7,958 nt of DNA, taken from the NCBI GenBank assembly GCA_902476765.1, contig CABSEJ010000150.1, forward strand, positions 1-7,958. The letters are read 5' to 3'. The DNA comes from an uncultured Blautia sp. GTDB taxonomy: Bacteria > Bacillota > Clostridia > Lachnospirales > Lachnospiraceae. The position numbers and the translations under genes were made by a program. Below are positions 1 to 6,393 of this stretch, one piece after another. The notes under the pieces are model-generated. The model was not told where the DNA came from. It ran no database searches and saw only the letters and a list, made by a program, of their open reading frames with translations. The number at the start of each line of letters is the position of its first letter. Position 1 is the first letter of the stretch.

Positions 1-882
1 GGCGGCAACTTTGGGGGCAGAGTTTTGATAGAAAAGGAGTTAAAAGCCTTTCAGACAGAGGAATATGGAAAAGTCCTGAACAGCCGGCAGATGGGAAGGA
101 AATTTTTTTGGCAGGAGGAAACAGATTCCACCAATACCTGGGCTAAGACCTATGGAAAGAAGCTTTTGGAACAGGAAAAGAGTCCTGGTCCATGGGAAGA
201 GGAGGCGGATTCGGTTTTGTTTCTGGCAGAGAAGCAAAATGGAGGGAAGGGCCGGTTCGGAAGAGTCTGGAATTCTCCTCCCGGGCAGAATGTGTATATG
301 AGTCTTCTTCTGTGGAAGCCTGAGATTTCTCCACAGGCAGCGGCCCGGCTGACCCTGGTTATGGGGCTGTCTGTGGCCCAGGCTGCCAGTGACATTACCC
401 AAAAGCCGGTGGGGATTAAATGGCCCAATGATGTGGTCATGAGCGGAAAGAAAATCTGCGGTATTCTCACAGAAATGCAAATGGAGGGCCAGAAAGCGGC
501 TTTTATTGTTATCGGTGTGGGAATCAACGTGAATCAGGAAGCATTTGCCCCTGAAATTCAGGACAAGGCTACCTCATTGCTTCTGGAAAAAGGCTGTGAA
601 GTTTCCAGGGAGGAAATGGCGGCCAGAACCATGGAGTATTTTGAATGGAATTACCGGAAGCTTTTGCAGACAAAAGATTTAAGTCTTTTACAGAAGGATT
701 ATGAAAGCCTGCTATTGAATAAGGACAGGCAAGTCCGAATCATAGAGAAGCAGCAGGAAACCATAGGTATTGCCAGAGGAATTACGGAAACCGGAGAACT
801 TCTGGTGGAGGATGAGCAGGGAAATATCCGAAAAATCCTTTCTGGTGAGGTTTCTGTGCGAGGGCTGTACAGCTATGTGTAA
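1..882 (+). CDS. birA: Biotin-[acetyl-CoA-carboxylase] ligase (BirA), probably 5'-incomplete
   Basis: Cytoplasmic enzyme that makes biotinyl-AMP from biotin and ATP and attaches biotin to a lysine of the carrier protein of biotin-dependent carboxylases. Counting from the TTG at 25 (285 residues), the catalytic domain shows ETDSTN (residues 32-37), the adenylate-binding loop GGKGRFGR (73-80) followed by W, the KWPNDV motif (132-137), GKKICGIL (141-148) and GVGINVN (164-170). A small C-terminal SH3-like domain follows (about 230-285, with SGEVSVRG). The frame stays open to the window edge. Residues just before the TTG resemble the wing and linker that join an N-terminal winged helix to the ligase domain in bifunctional BirA proteins of about 320-340 residues, so the start probably lies outside the window. 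A start at TTG 25 after a GGGGG at 13-17 would give a repressor-less ligase and cannot be excluded. The family call is secure; the start and any repressor role are not. Confidence -1.
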   Translation, partial: GGNFGGRVLIEKELKAFQTEEYGKVLNSRQMGRKFFWQEETDSTNTWAKTYGKKLLEQEKSPGPWEEEADSVLFLAEKQNGGKGRFGRVWNSPPGQNVYMSLLLWKPEISPQAAARLTLVMGLSVAQAASDITQKPVGIKWPNDVVMSGKKICGILTEMQMEGQKAAFIVIGVGINVNQEAFAPEIQDKATSLLLEKGCEVSREEMAARTMEYFEWNYRKLLQTKDLSLLQKDYESLLLNKDRQVRIIEKQQETIGIARGITETGELLVEDEQGNIRKILSGEVSVRGLYSYV

Positions 883-1080
883 CGGCAGGGCCGAAGGCGT
901 TGAAGCTGTGTAAGCGGCAGCAGCCGGGAGATGCGGAAGTTTTTTGGGGTCGTGTAAGAAACGGCGGCCAGGAGATGCAGAAGATTTTTGGGGCTGTGTA
1001 AGAAACGGCGGTCAGAAGATGCAGAAGATTTTTGGGGCTGTGTAAGAGACAGCAGTCCGAAAATGTAGAGCTGTTCGAAA
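873..1080. repeat. 44-bp tandem repeat array downstream of birA
   Basis: Three full units, 905-948, 949-992 and 993-1036, are spaced exactly 44 bases apart. Units two and three differ at 4 of 44 positions; unit one differs from unit three at about 10. A fourth unit (1037-1080) matches over roughly its first 33 bases and then degenerates. A shorter degenerate copy (873-904) overlaps the last codons and stop of birA. Each unit contains TGTGTAAG near its start and a T-run followed by GGG at its end. The unit is not a multiple of three and includes in-frame stops, so it is not coding. The array fills most of the 250-base gap between birA and the next gene. I recognise no repeat family and no strong hairpin in a unit. 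Confidence -1.
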
Positions 1081-1132
1081 ATCGGGGCACAGATTATTTT
1101 GCAGATAGAAAAGTATAATTAGGGAGAAGAGA

Positions 1133-1486
1133 ATGTATAAGGATAAGATTGTTTTGTGCGGAGCAAGTGCCTATGAGCAGAAATATTATTTTAATCAGGA
1201 CTTTGCCAGCCTTCCTCAGTCTGTGCAGGACGAGCTTCATATTATGTGTGTGCTGTACACAGAGGAAATAGGAGGAGTGCTTACTCTGGAGTTTGACGAG
1301 GAAGGGAATCTTCAGTTCCAGGTGGAATCTTTGGAGGCAGACGCTATGTTTGACGAGATTGGAAGCGTGCTGCGTATCAAGGAGCTGAGAAATTCCAAAC
1401 GGGAGCTTTGGGAATCTCTGGAGCTTTATTACCGGGTATTCTTTTTAGGAGAGGAGCTGGAGGAAGAAAATGCTGTTGGTAATTGA
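1133..1486 (+). CDS. Small acidic conserved protein of unknown function (DUF6145-like)
   Basis: A 117-residue soluble, strongly acidic protein with no signal peptide or membrane segment. The ATG at 1133 follows the ribosome binding site AGGGAGAAGAGA. Visible blocks are VLCGASAYEQKYYFN (residues 7-21), DELHIMCVLYTEEIGGVLTL (33-52), FDEEGNLQF (54-62) and an acidic segment ending in FDEIGSVLRIKEL, followed by a helical end rich in Glu and Leu. From memory this pattern matches small proteins annotated DUF6145 in Lachnospiraceae, next to coaX. The assignment is tentative and no function is known to me. The 3' end overlaps coaX by 17 bases and supplies the coaX ribosome binding site, so the two are probably translationally coupled. 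Confidence -1.
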   Translation: MYKDKIVLCGASAYEQKYYFNQDFASLPQSVQDELHIMCVLYTEEIGGVLTLEFDEEGNLQFQVESLEADAMFDEIGSVLRIKELRNSKRELWESLELYYRVFFLGEELEEENAVGN

Positions 1487-2243
1487 TGTGGGAAATACTC
1501 ATATTACCTTAGGTGTGTTTGATAAAGAGGAGCTGATGGGAACCTTCCGCATGACTACCGGCCACAGCCGAACTTCAGATGAATATGGGATTTTTATCTG
1601 CAATATGCTGGAATACAGAGGGATTTCCAAGGATAGTATTGAGGACACTATCATCAGTTCTGTTGTGCCAGATGTGATGCATTCTCTTACCAGCGGAATC
1701 ATAAAATATTTTCGTATCAGGCCTTATTTTGCAGATATAGATTGTGAGACAGGAATCAAGGTGAAAACTGCTAACCCAAGAGCTGTGGGAGCGGACCGAA
1801 TTGTAGATGCTGCTGCGGCTTATGAGTTATATGGAGGTCCGGTGCTGGTGGCGGATTTCGGAACGGCCACTACTTATGATTTAGTCAACGGACAGGGAGA
1901 GTTTACAGCAGAAATCACGGCCCCTGGTTTGGAAATCAGCGCAAAGGCTTTGTGGCAGCAGGCAGCCAAGCTGCCTAAATTTTCCATAGTAAAGCCGGAA
2001 TCTATTCTGGCCCAGGATACGATTACCAGTATGCAGGCAGGTCTGGTGTACGGCTATATCGGCCAGGTAGAATATATTGTAAAGAAGGTCAGGGAAGAAT
2101 CCGGATTTCATGACTTGAAGGTAGTGGCTACCGGGGGTCTGGGAAAAGTTCTGGCCCGTGAGACCAGCGCTATTGATATTTATAACCCAAAGCTAACGCT
2201 TACAGGCCTTCGGATTATTTACGAAAAGAACAGGAAAAGCTGA
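1470..2243 (+). CDS. coaX: Type III pantothenate kinase
   Basis: Phosphorylates pantothenate with ATP, the first committed step of coenzyme A synthesis; CoaX enzymes need a monovalent cation and are not feedback-inhibited by CoA. The 257-residue length is normal. Family motifs of the acetate/sugar kinase/actin fold are present: the N-terminal phosphate loop DVGNT (residues 6-10), SVVP (64-67), GADR (107-110), the second nucleotide-binding block DFGTATT (129-135), APGL (151-154) and a C-terminal TGGLG (221-225). The Gly-Gly that commonly precedes the APG/SPG turn in this family reads Ala-Glu here. The ATG at 1470 is chosen because GGAGG (1459-1463) lies six bases upstream and the protein then begins with the canonical MLLVIDVGNT. 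It overlaps the upstream gene by 17 bases, and its stop is 8 bases from dusB. Identity is secure. Confidence -1.
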   Translation: MLLVIDVGNTHITLGVFDKEELMGTFRMTTGHSRTSDEYGIFICNMLEYRGISKDSIEDTIISSVVPDVMHSLTSGIIKYFRIRPYFADIDCETGIKVKTANPRAVGADRIVDAAAAYELYGGPVLVADFGTATTYDLVNGQGEFTAEITAPGLEISAKALWQQAAKLPKFSIVKPESILAQDTITSMQAGLVYGYIGQVEYIVKKVREESGFHDLKVVATGGLGKVLARETSAIDIYNPKLTLTGLRIIYEKNRKS

Positions 2244-2251
2244 GGTTTAGA

Positions 2252-3208
2252 ATGAAATTAAAGATTGGGAATGTAACCCTGGAAAATAACCTTGTGCTGG
2301 CGCCTATGGCAGGAGTAACAGACCTGCCTTTTCGTTTGCTGTGCAAGGAGCAGGGGGCCGGACTTATCTGCACGGAGATGATAAGTGCCAAGGCCATATA
2401 TTTTAAGAATAAAAATACAGAAAGCCTTATGGAGATTGACCATAGGGAGAGGCCGGTGTCGCTCCAGCTTTTTGGCTCTGAGCCGGATTTAATGGCAGAA
2501 ATTGCCGCTCAGATTGAGGATAGAAACTTTGATATTCTGGACATAAATATGGGGTGTCCGGTGCCTAAGGTGGTCAACAATCAGGAGGGCTCTGCTTTAA
2601 TGAAGAATCCTAAGCTGGTGGAACAGATTATTACTAAGGTATCCAGGGCCATAAAGAAGCCTCTCACCGTGAAAATACGGAAGGGCTTTACCCAGGACAC
2701 GGTCAACGCAGTAGAGATTGCCAGGATTGCCCAGGAATCCGGGGCAGCAGCCATAGCAGTCCACGGAAGGACCAGGGAGCAGTATTATTCCGGAAAGGCG
2801 GACTGGGATATTATACGCAGGGTAAAAGAGGCGGTATCCATTCCGGTTATCGGCAACGGGGATGTGGATTCTCCGGAAAAAGCTATGCTGATGCAGGAGC
2901 AAACCGGCTGCGACGGGATTATGATTGGCCGGGCGGTTCAGGGAAATCCCTGGCTCTTTTCCAGAATCCTTCATTACCAGAAGACAGGACAGCTTCTGCC
3001 AAAGCCGGGAAAAGAAGAAATCAAGGAGATGATGCTGCGCCATGCCAGGCTTCAGCTGGAATATAAAGGCCCATACACAGGAATCCGGGAGATGCGCAAG
3101 CATGTGGCCTGGTACACTGCGGGAATGCCTCATTCCGCCTCTGTCCGCAGGATGGTAAACCAGGTGGAAAGCTTCGAAGAGCTGGAGGAGCTGGTGAAAG
3201 GACTTTAA
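2252..3208 (+). CDS. dusB: tRNA-dihydrouridine synthase (DusB/NifR3 type)
   Basis: FMN-dependent enzyme that reduces specific uridines in the tRNA D-loop to dihydrouridine using NAD(P)H. The 318 residues begin with a TIM-barrel carrying LAPMAGVTDLPFR (residues 16-28), the signature INMGCPVPKV (98-107) with catalytic Cys102, VKIRKGF (140-146), HGRTREQYYSGKADW (171-185), the phosphate-binding IGNGDV (200-205) and GIMIGRAVQGNPW (222-234). A helical tRNA-binding domain fills about 245-318. The start at 2252 is supported by GAGG at 2242-2245, which overlaps the coaX stop, so translation is probably coupled to coaX. Adjacent pantothenate kinase, dus and lysS genes are a recurring arrangement in Firmicutes. 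The family is certain; which tRNA positions it modifies cannot be read from the sequence. Confidence -1.
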   Translation: MKLKIGNVTLENNLVLAPMAGVTDLPFRLLCKEQGAGLICTEMISAKAIYFKNKNTESLMEIDHRERPVSLQLFGSEPDLMAEIAAQIEDRNFDILDINMGCPVPKVVNNQEGSALMKNPKLVEQIITKVSRAIKKPLTVKIRKGFTQDTVNAVEIARIAQESGAAAIAVHGRTREQYYSGKADWDIIRRVKEAVSIPVIGNGDVDSPEKAMLMQEQTGCDGIMIGRAVQGNPWLFSRILHYQKTGQLLPKPGKEEIKEMMLRHARLQLEYKGPYTGIREMRKHVAWYTAGMPHSASVRRMVNQVESFEELEELVKGL

Positions 3209-3229
3209 GAAATAAGCAATGCCCCATCG

Positions 3230-3264
3230 GTCTGCAAGCAGCCCATGGTTCCCTGCTTTGAGAC
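3230..3264 (+). terminator. Weak hairpin after dusB, possible terminator
   Basis: An imperfect hairpin pairs GTCT (3230-3233) and AAGCAG (3236-3241) with CTGCTT (3253-3258) and AGAC (3261-3264), with a two-by-two mismatch and an 11-base loop. It begins 22 bases after the dusB stop, where a terminator would be expected, but no T-run follows (the next bases are AT-rich with A-runs). It may be an RNA-processing or Rho-dependent end, or chance pairing. Confidence -1.
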
Positions 3265-3318
3265 TGGACTTATACAATAAAAAAACTATAAAATCGGGGA
3301 TTTTGAGGGGTATTTGGC

Positions 3319-3347
3319 TTGACATATGCATAGGTATTATTTATAAT
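3319..3347 (+). promoter_or_regulatory. Perfect consensus sigma-A promoter for greA-lysS
   Basis: TTGACA at 3319-3324 and TATAAT at 3342-3347 are both exact consensus hexamers with the optimal 17-base spacer. The predicted transcription start is about 3354-3356, which gives a leader of roughly 220 bases before greA. This is by far the strongest promoter-like sequence in the window and separates the birA-dusB cluster from greA-lysS. A weaker second candidate lies just upstream (TGGACT 3265-3270, 16 bases, TATAAA 3287-3292). Confidence -1.
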
Positions 3348-3353
3348 ATTATG

Positions 3354-3510
3354 ACTGTTAAGAAGCACTTTAGAGGAAGCGGCCTTATTGCAGAGGCAGG
3401 TTCCGTTTATTCCCGCAAGCAACGAGTCAAGGTGAGATGTCTGTATTTCCGGTTGGCCACTGCTGTGAGGGTCAGATACCCCGTCAGCTTGCTGCGGGGT
3501 CTTTGATTAT
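3354..3510 (+). ncRNA. Structured greA leader or small RNA, no known family recognised
   Basis: The first ~150 bases downstream of the consensus promoter are GC-richer than their surroundings and can fold. GCAGAGGC (3390-3397) pairs with GCCACTGC (3456-3463) at seven of eight positions, closing a domain of about 75 bases. A compact hairpin follows: ACCCCG (3478-3483) with CGGGGT (3495-3500), a bulged T, then CAG/CTG around a CTTG loop. Its downstream bases CTTTGATTAT make a poor terminator tail. GGGT (3469-3472) could instead pair with ACCC (3478-3481), which would compete with the hairpin, as in attenuators. I compared it by eye with T-box, lysine, cobalamin, TPP, SAM and 4.5S RNA signatures and found no acceptable match. 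Either a regulatory leader or an independent short transcript is possible. Confidence -1.
3478..3504 (+). terminator. GC-rich hairpin, possible attenuator of greA-lysS
   Basis: The stem ACCCCG/CGGGGT (3478-3483 with 3495-3500) continues through a single bulged T into CAG/CTG with a four-base loop, and CTTTGATT follows. The stem is strong but the U-tract is short and interrupted, so partial termination is more likely than complete. It lies between the only strong promoter and greA, so transcripts of greA-lysS must read through it. Confidence -1.
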
Positions 3511-3577
3511 AGTTTAGAAGTCATAATTTTTTCAGCCAATTATATGAATATATGAAAGAAAGGGTGTACAAAACAAA

Positions 3578-4060
3578 ATGGAAGAGAAGAAAACATTACT
3601 TACTTATGCGGGGCTTACAAAACTGGAGGACGAGCTTCATGATTTGAAGGTGAACAGAAGAAAGGAAGTAGCCGAGAAAATTAAGGAAGCCAGAGAACAG
3701 GGAGACTTGTCTGAGAACGCCGAGTATGATGCGGCGAAGGATGAGCAGAGAGACATCGAAACCAGAATCGAGGAGATTGAGAAAATCCTGAAAAACGCTG
3801 AGGTTGTGGTTGAGGATGAAGTAGACCTGGACAAAATCAGTGTTGGATGTAAGGTAAAGGTTTATGACGTTGAGTTTGACGAGGAGATTGAATTTAAAAT
3901 TGTAGGCTCCACAGAGGCTAACAGTCTGGAAGGTAAGATTTCTAATGAATCTCCGGTAGGAAAAGCTTTGATTGGCGCTAAGACAGGAGACACAGTATCC
4001 GTGGAAATGCCTGCAGGCGTGATGGAATATAAGGTTCTGGGAATCGAGAGAAATATATAA
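3578..4060 (+). CDS. greA: Transcription elongation factor GreA
   Basis: Binds the secondary channel of RNA polymerase and stimulates cleavage of the backtracked transcript, rescuing arrested complexes. The 160-residue length is typical. Residues 1-75 form the antiparallel coiled coil, with the conserved tip REQGDLSENAEY (39-50) including the acidic residues Asp43 and Glu46 that coordinate the catalytic magnesium. Residues about 80-160 form the FKBP-like domain that docks on polymerase, with VGCKV, SPVGKALIGAKTGD and a C-terminal hydrophobic strand. The ATG at 3578 follows an AAAGGGTG stretch (3559-3566) at a somewhat long spacing. lysS begins 22 bases after its stop, and both are probably transcribed from the promoter at 3319-3347. 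Identity is secure. Confidence -1.
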   Translation: MEEKKTLLTYAGLTKLEDELHDLKVNRRKEVAEKIKEAREQGDLSENAEYDAAKDEQRDIETRIEEIEKILKNAEVVVEDEVDLDKISVGCKVKVYDVEFDEEIEFKIVGSTEANSLEGKISNESPVGKALIGAKTGDTVSVEMPAGVMEYKVLGIERNI

Positions 4061-4082
4061 AGATATAAGGAGAGTGTACGAA

Positions 4083-6023
4083 GTGGCAGAACAGCAGAAG
4101 AAAGCACAGGAACAGGATTTGAATCAATTACTGAAGGTTCGCCGTGATAAATTGGCTGAATTGCAGGCCAATGGCAAAGACCCTTTTCAGATTATGAAAT
4201 ATGATGTGACCAATCACAGCATGGAAATTAAAAACGCTTTTGAGGAATTCGAAGGAAAAACCGTTTCTCTGGCAGGCCGTATGATGTCAAAACGTGTTAT
4301 GGGAAAAGCTTCTTTTTGCAGTATCCAGGACTTACAGGGAAACATTCAGTCCTATGTGGCTAGAGACAGTGTAGGTGAGGAATCCTATAAAGATTTCAAG
4401 AAGCTGGATATAGGAGATATTATAGGAATCAAAGGTGAAGTATTTAAGACAAAAACCGGAGAAATTTCCATTCATGCCGCTGAAGTGACACTGCTGTCAA
4501 AGAGCCTGAATCCTCTTCCGGAGAAGTTCCACGGTCTTACTAACACAGACCTGCGCTACCGTCAGAGATATGTGGATTTAATCATGAACGAGGATGTGAA
4601 GGATACCTTTATTAAGCGTTCCAAAATCCTTGCAAGTATCCGGAATTACTTAAACGGACAGGGCTTCCTGGAGGTGGAAACTCCTATGCTGGTGGCCAAC
4701 GCAGGAGGAGCGGCTGCCCGTCCATTTGAAACCCATTTCAATGCTTTGGACGAGGACTTTAAGCTGCGCATATCTTTGGAGCTGTACTTAAAGAGACTGA
4801 TTGTAGGCGGATTGGAAAGAGTATATGAAATCGGAAGAGTATTACGTAACGAGGGATTAGATACCAGGCATAATCCGGAATTTACCCTGATGGAACTTTA
4901 CCAGGCATATACAGATTATCACGGCATGATGGATTTAACAGAGAATTTGTACCGCCATGTAGCCCAGGAAGTTCTGGGAACAACAAAGATTACTTATAAT
5001 GGCGTGGAAATGGATTTAGGAAAGCCATTTGAGAGAATCACCATGGTGGAGGCTGTTAAGAAATACGCAGGAGTAGATTTTGATGAAATCCATACCCTTG
5101 AGGAAGCCAGAGCCGCTGCTAAGGAGCATCATGTGGAATTTGAGGAAAGACATAAAAAAGGCGATATTCTTTCTCTGTTTTTCGAGACTTTTGCAGAGGA
5201 GCATCTGATTCAGCCTACCTTTGTTATGGACCATCCGGTAGAGATTTCTCCTCTGACCAAGAGAAAACCGGATAAGCCGGAATACACAGAGCGGTTTGAG
5301 TTCTTTATGAACGGCTGGGAAATGGCCAACGCTTATTCTGAGCTAAACGATCCCATTGACCAGAGAGAACGCTTTAAGGCCCAGGAAGAGCTGCTGGCTC
5401 AGGGTGATGAAGAGGCCAATACCACAGACGAAGACTTTATGCATGCTCTGGAAATCGGAATGCCTCCTACTGGAGGAATCGGTTTTGGTATTGACAGAAT
5501 GTGTATGCTGCTCACGGACAGTGCAGCTATAAGGGACGTTTTACTGTTTCCAACAATGAAGTCCCAGGGTGCTGCGAAGAATGAGGCAAACAATGCGGCA
5601 CAGGCTGCAGCAGCTGCCAAGGCAGAGGAAAAACCTGTTGAAAAGATTGATTTTTCCAATGTGAAAATTGAGCCGCTCTTTGAGGAAATGGTTGATTTCG
5701 ACACTTTCAGCAAGTCAGATTTTCGTGCTGTGAAGATTGAAGCGTGTGAAGCAGTTCCAAAGAGCAAAAAGCTGTTAAAGTTCACTCTGAATGACGGAAC
5801 AGACCGGAAACGCACGATTTTAAGCGGTATTCACGAATATTACGAACCGGAAGAACTGGTTGGAAAGACGGCAATCGCTATCGTAAATCTGCCGCCGAGG
5901 AAGATGATGGGCATTGATTCCGAGGGTATGCTGATTTCAGCAGTCCATGAGGAAGATGGCCATGAGGGATTAAATCTTCTGATGGTAGATGATCGGATTC
6001 CAGCTGGAGCGAAGCTGTACTAA
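4083..6023 (+). CDS. lysS: Lysyl-tRNA synthetase, class II, with C-terminal tRNA-binding domain
   Basis: Charges tRNA-Lys with lysine. I choose GTG 4083 (646 residues) over the in-frame GTG 4074: AAGGAG (4067-4072) is ten bases from 4083 but only one from 4074, and the protein then starts MAEQQ. An N-terminal OB-fold for the anticodon covers about residues 60-145. The class II core follows, with motif 2 around 246-270 (RVLRNEGLDTRHNPEF) and motif 3 around 464-478 (GGIGFGIDRM), plus the substrate-pocket block NGWEMANAYSELNDP (about 410-424). Ordinary bacterial LysRS ends near residue 495, at LLFPTMK. Here an Ala/Lys/Glu-rich linker (about 496-520) leads to an extra EMAP-II/Trbp111-like OB-fold (about 535-646) with SKKLLKF, LSGIHEYY, NLPPRKMMGI and SEGMLISA, as at the C-terminus of MetRS. 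This should raise general tRNA affinity. All core motifs look intact. Confidence -1.
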   Translation: MAEQQKKAQEQDLNQLLKVRRDKLAELQANGKDPFQIMKYDVTNHSMEIKNAFEEFEGKTVSLAGRMMSKRVMGKASFCSIQDLQGNIQSYVARDSVGEESYKDFKKLDIGDIIGIKGEVFKTKTGEISIHAAEVTLLSKSLNPLPEKFHGLTNTDLRYRQRYVDLIMNEDVKDTFIKRSKILASIRNYLNGQGFLEVETPMLVANAGGAAARPFETHFNALDEDFKLRISLELYLKRLIVGGLERVYEIGRVLRNEGLDTRHNPEFTLMELYQAYTDYHGMMDLTENLYRHVAQEVLGTTKITYNGVEMDLGKPFERITMVEAVKKYAGVDFDEIHTLEEARAAAKEHHVEFEERHKKGDILSLFFETFAEEHLIQPTFVMDHPVEISPLTKRKPDKPEYTERFEFFMNGWEMANAYSELNDPIDQRERFKAQEELLAQGDEEANTTDEDFMHALEIGMPPTGGIGFGIDRMCMLLTDSAAIRDVLLFPTMKSQGAAKNEANNAAQAAAAAKAEEKPVEKIDFSNVKIEPLFEEMVDFDTFSKSDFRAVKIEACEAVPKSKKLLKFTLNDGTDRKRTILSGIHEYYEPEELVGKTAIAIVNLPPRKMMGIDSEGMLISAVHEEDGHEGLNLLMVDDRIPAGAKLY

Positions 6024-6043
6024 AGCGGTTGCAAGACTTAAAA

Positions 6044-6135
6044 ATATAGGCTTTTTGTTGTACAGTACGACAAGAGTACGACAAATTAAACTCTCTTAAT
6101 AGGCTTTAATAAAGAATTTTAAATAGAGCCTATAT
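6044..6135. repeat. Cluster of short direct and inverted repeats after lysS
   Basis: Within 140 AT-rich bases there is a tandem pair AGTACGACAAG (6064-6074) and AGTACGACAA (6075-6084). ATAGGCTTT occurs twice (6046-6054 and 6099-6107), and ATATAGGC (6044-6051) is inverted as GCCTATAT (6128-6135). TTGTAC occurs at 6058-6063 and again at 6153-6158, each followed within a few bases by TACGA. Such clusters of short repeats are typical of tyrosine-recombinase arm and core sites at element ends, but could also be operator sites. No ORF here is believable. Confidence -1.
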
Positions 6136-6162
6136 CAGTTCAAGTAAATAGGTTGTACTACG

Positions 6163-6204
6163 AGGACACTTTTCTAAAAGAAATTTTAGAGAGGTGTCCT
6201 TTTT
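6163..6204 (+). terminator. Strong intrinsic terminator, 17-bp stem with GAAA loop
   Basis: Bases 6163-6179 pair without interruption with 6184-6200: AGGACAC with GTGTCCT at the base, two G-T wobbles in the middle, then TCTAAAA with TTTTAGA at the top. The loop is GAAA (6180-6183). T6200-T6204 form the U-tract on the plus strand. No T-run flanks it on the other side, so it works mainly rightward. It would stop lysS readthrough or an element transcript. The next start codon (6208) lies only four bases downstream of the U-tract. Confidence -1.
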
Positions 6205-6207
6205 GTT

Positions 6208-6393
6208 ATGGTCAAAAACACAGTTTTAGAAGCAAAGACCTATCTTTCAAAATGTCGGTGGCAGGATGTTTACCACGAAGCATTGGTGTACTGTCTTGGA
6301 CTGTCAGACGATACCTGAAGGAATGTGAACCGGATTTATGACTTTAAGACCGGAAGCATAAAACCGGAGTGCCTGCACGAAGGCTGGCAGACG
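6208..6393 (+). pseudogene. Broken small accessory gene with in-frame TGA and lost 3' end
   Basis: From ATG 6208 the frame gives 36 residues beginning MVKNTVLEAKTYLSKCRWQD and ending CLGLSDDT, then TGA (6316-6318). The same frame resumes at once with RNVNRIYDFKTGSIKPECLH and EGWQT. Both halves look like one small protein family I associate with Firmicutes integrative elements, where an Arg would be expected near the TGA; a C-to-T change (CGA to TGA) would explain it. Family resemblance to DUF6075-like proteins is only an impression. The expected C-terminal half (a hydrophobic helix region) is missing, because after EGWQT the reading passes into a different protein. There is no good ribosome binding site before 6208, since the terminator occupies that space. 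Confidence -1.

Noticed and set aside
1114..1119. Perfect TATAAT just upstream of the small acidic protein gene
   Set aside because: No acceptable -35 sits 16-18 bases upstream, and the implied transcript start would fall within or after the ribosome binding site at about 1121-1130.
2597..3331. Long minus-strand open frame over dusB
   Set aside because: It is antisense to a clearly conserved gene, with no family resemblance in its translation.
3390..3500. Possible cobalamin-type riboswitch, from GCAGGTTCC, GCCACTG and TCAGATACC fragments
   Set aside because: The fragments are reminiscent of the family, but the conserved core blocks between them are absent, the spacing is too short, and the 5' and 3' parts do not form the expected closing stem.
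3219..3506. 95-codon open frame across the dusB-greA gap
   Set aside because: It spans the consensus promoter and the leader hairpin, has no convincing ribosome binding site, and its translation is not protein-like.
4074..4082. Upstream GTG start for lysS
   Set aside because: It lies one base from the AAGGAG site; GTG 4083 has proper spacing and a family-like N-terminus.
6153..6341. 62-codon open frame over the 17-bp hairpin
   Set aside because: It runs straight through a strong terminator and lies in a different frame from the recognisable accessory-gene remnant.
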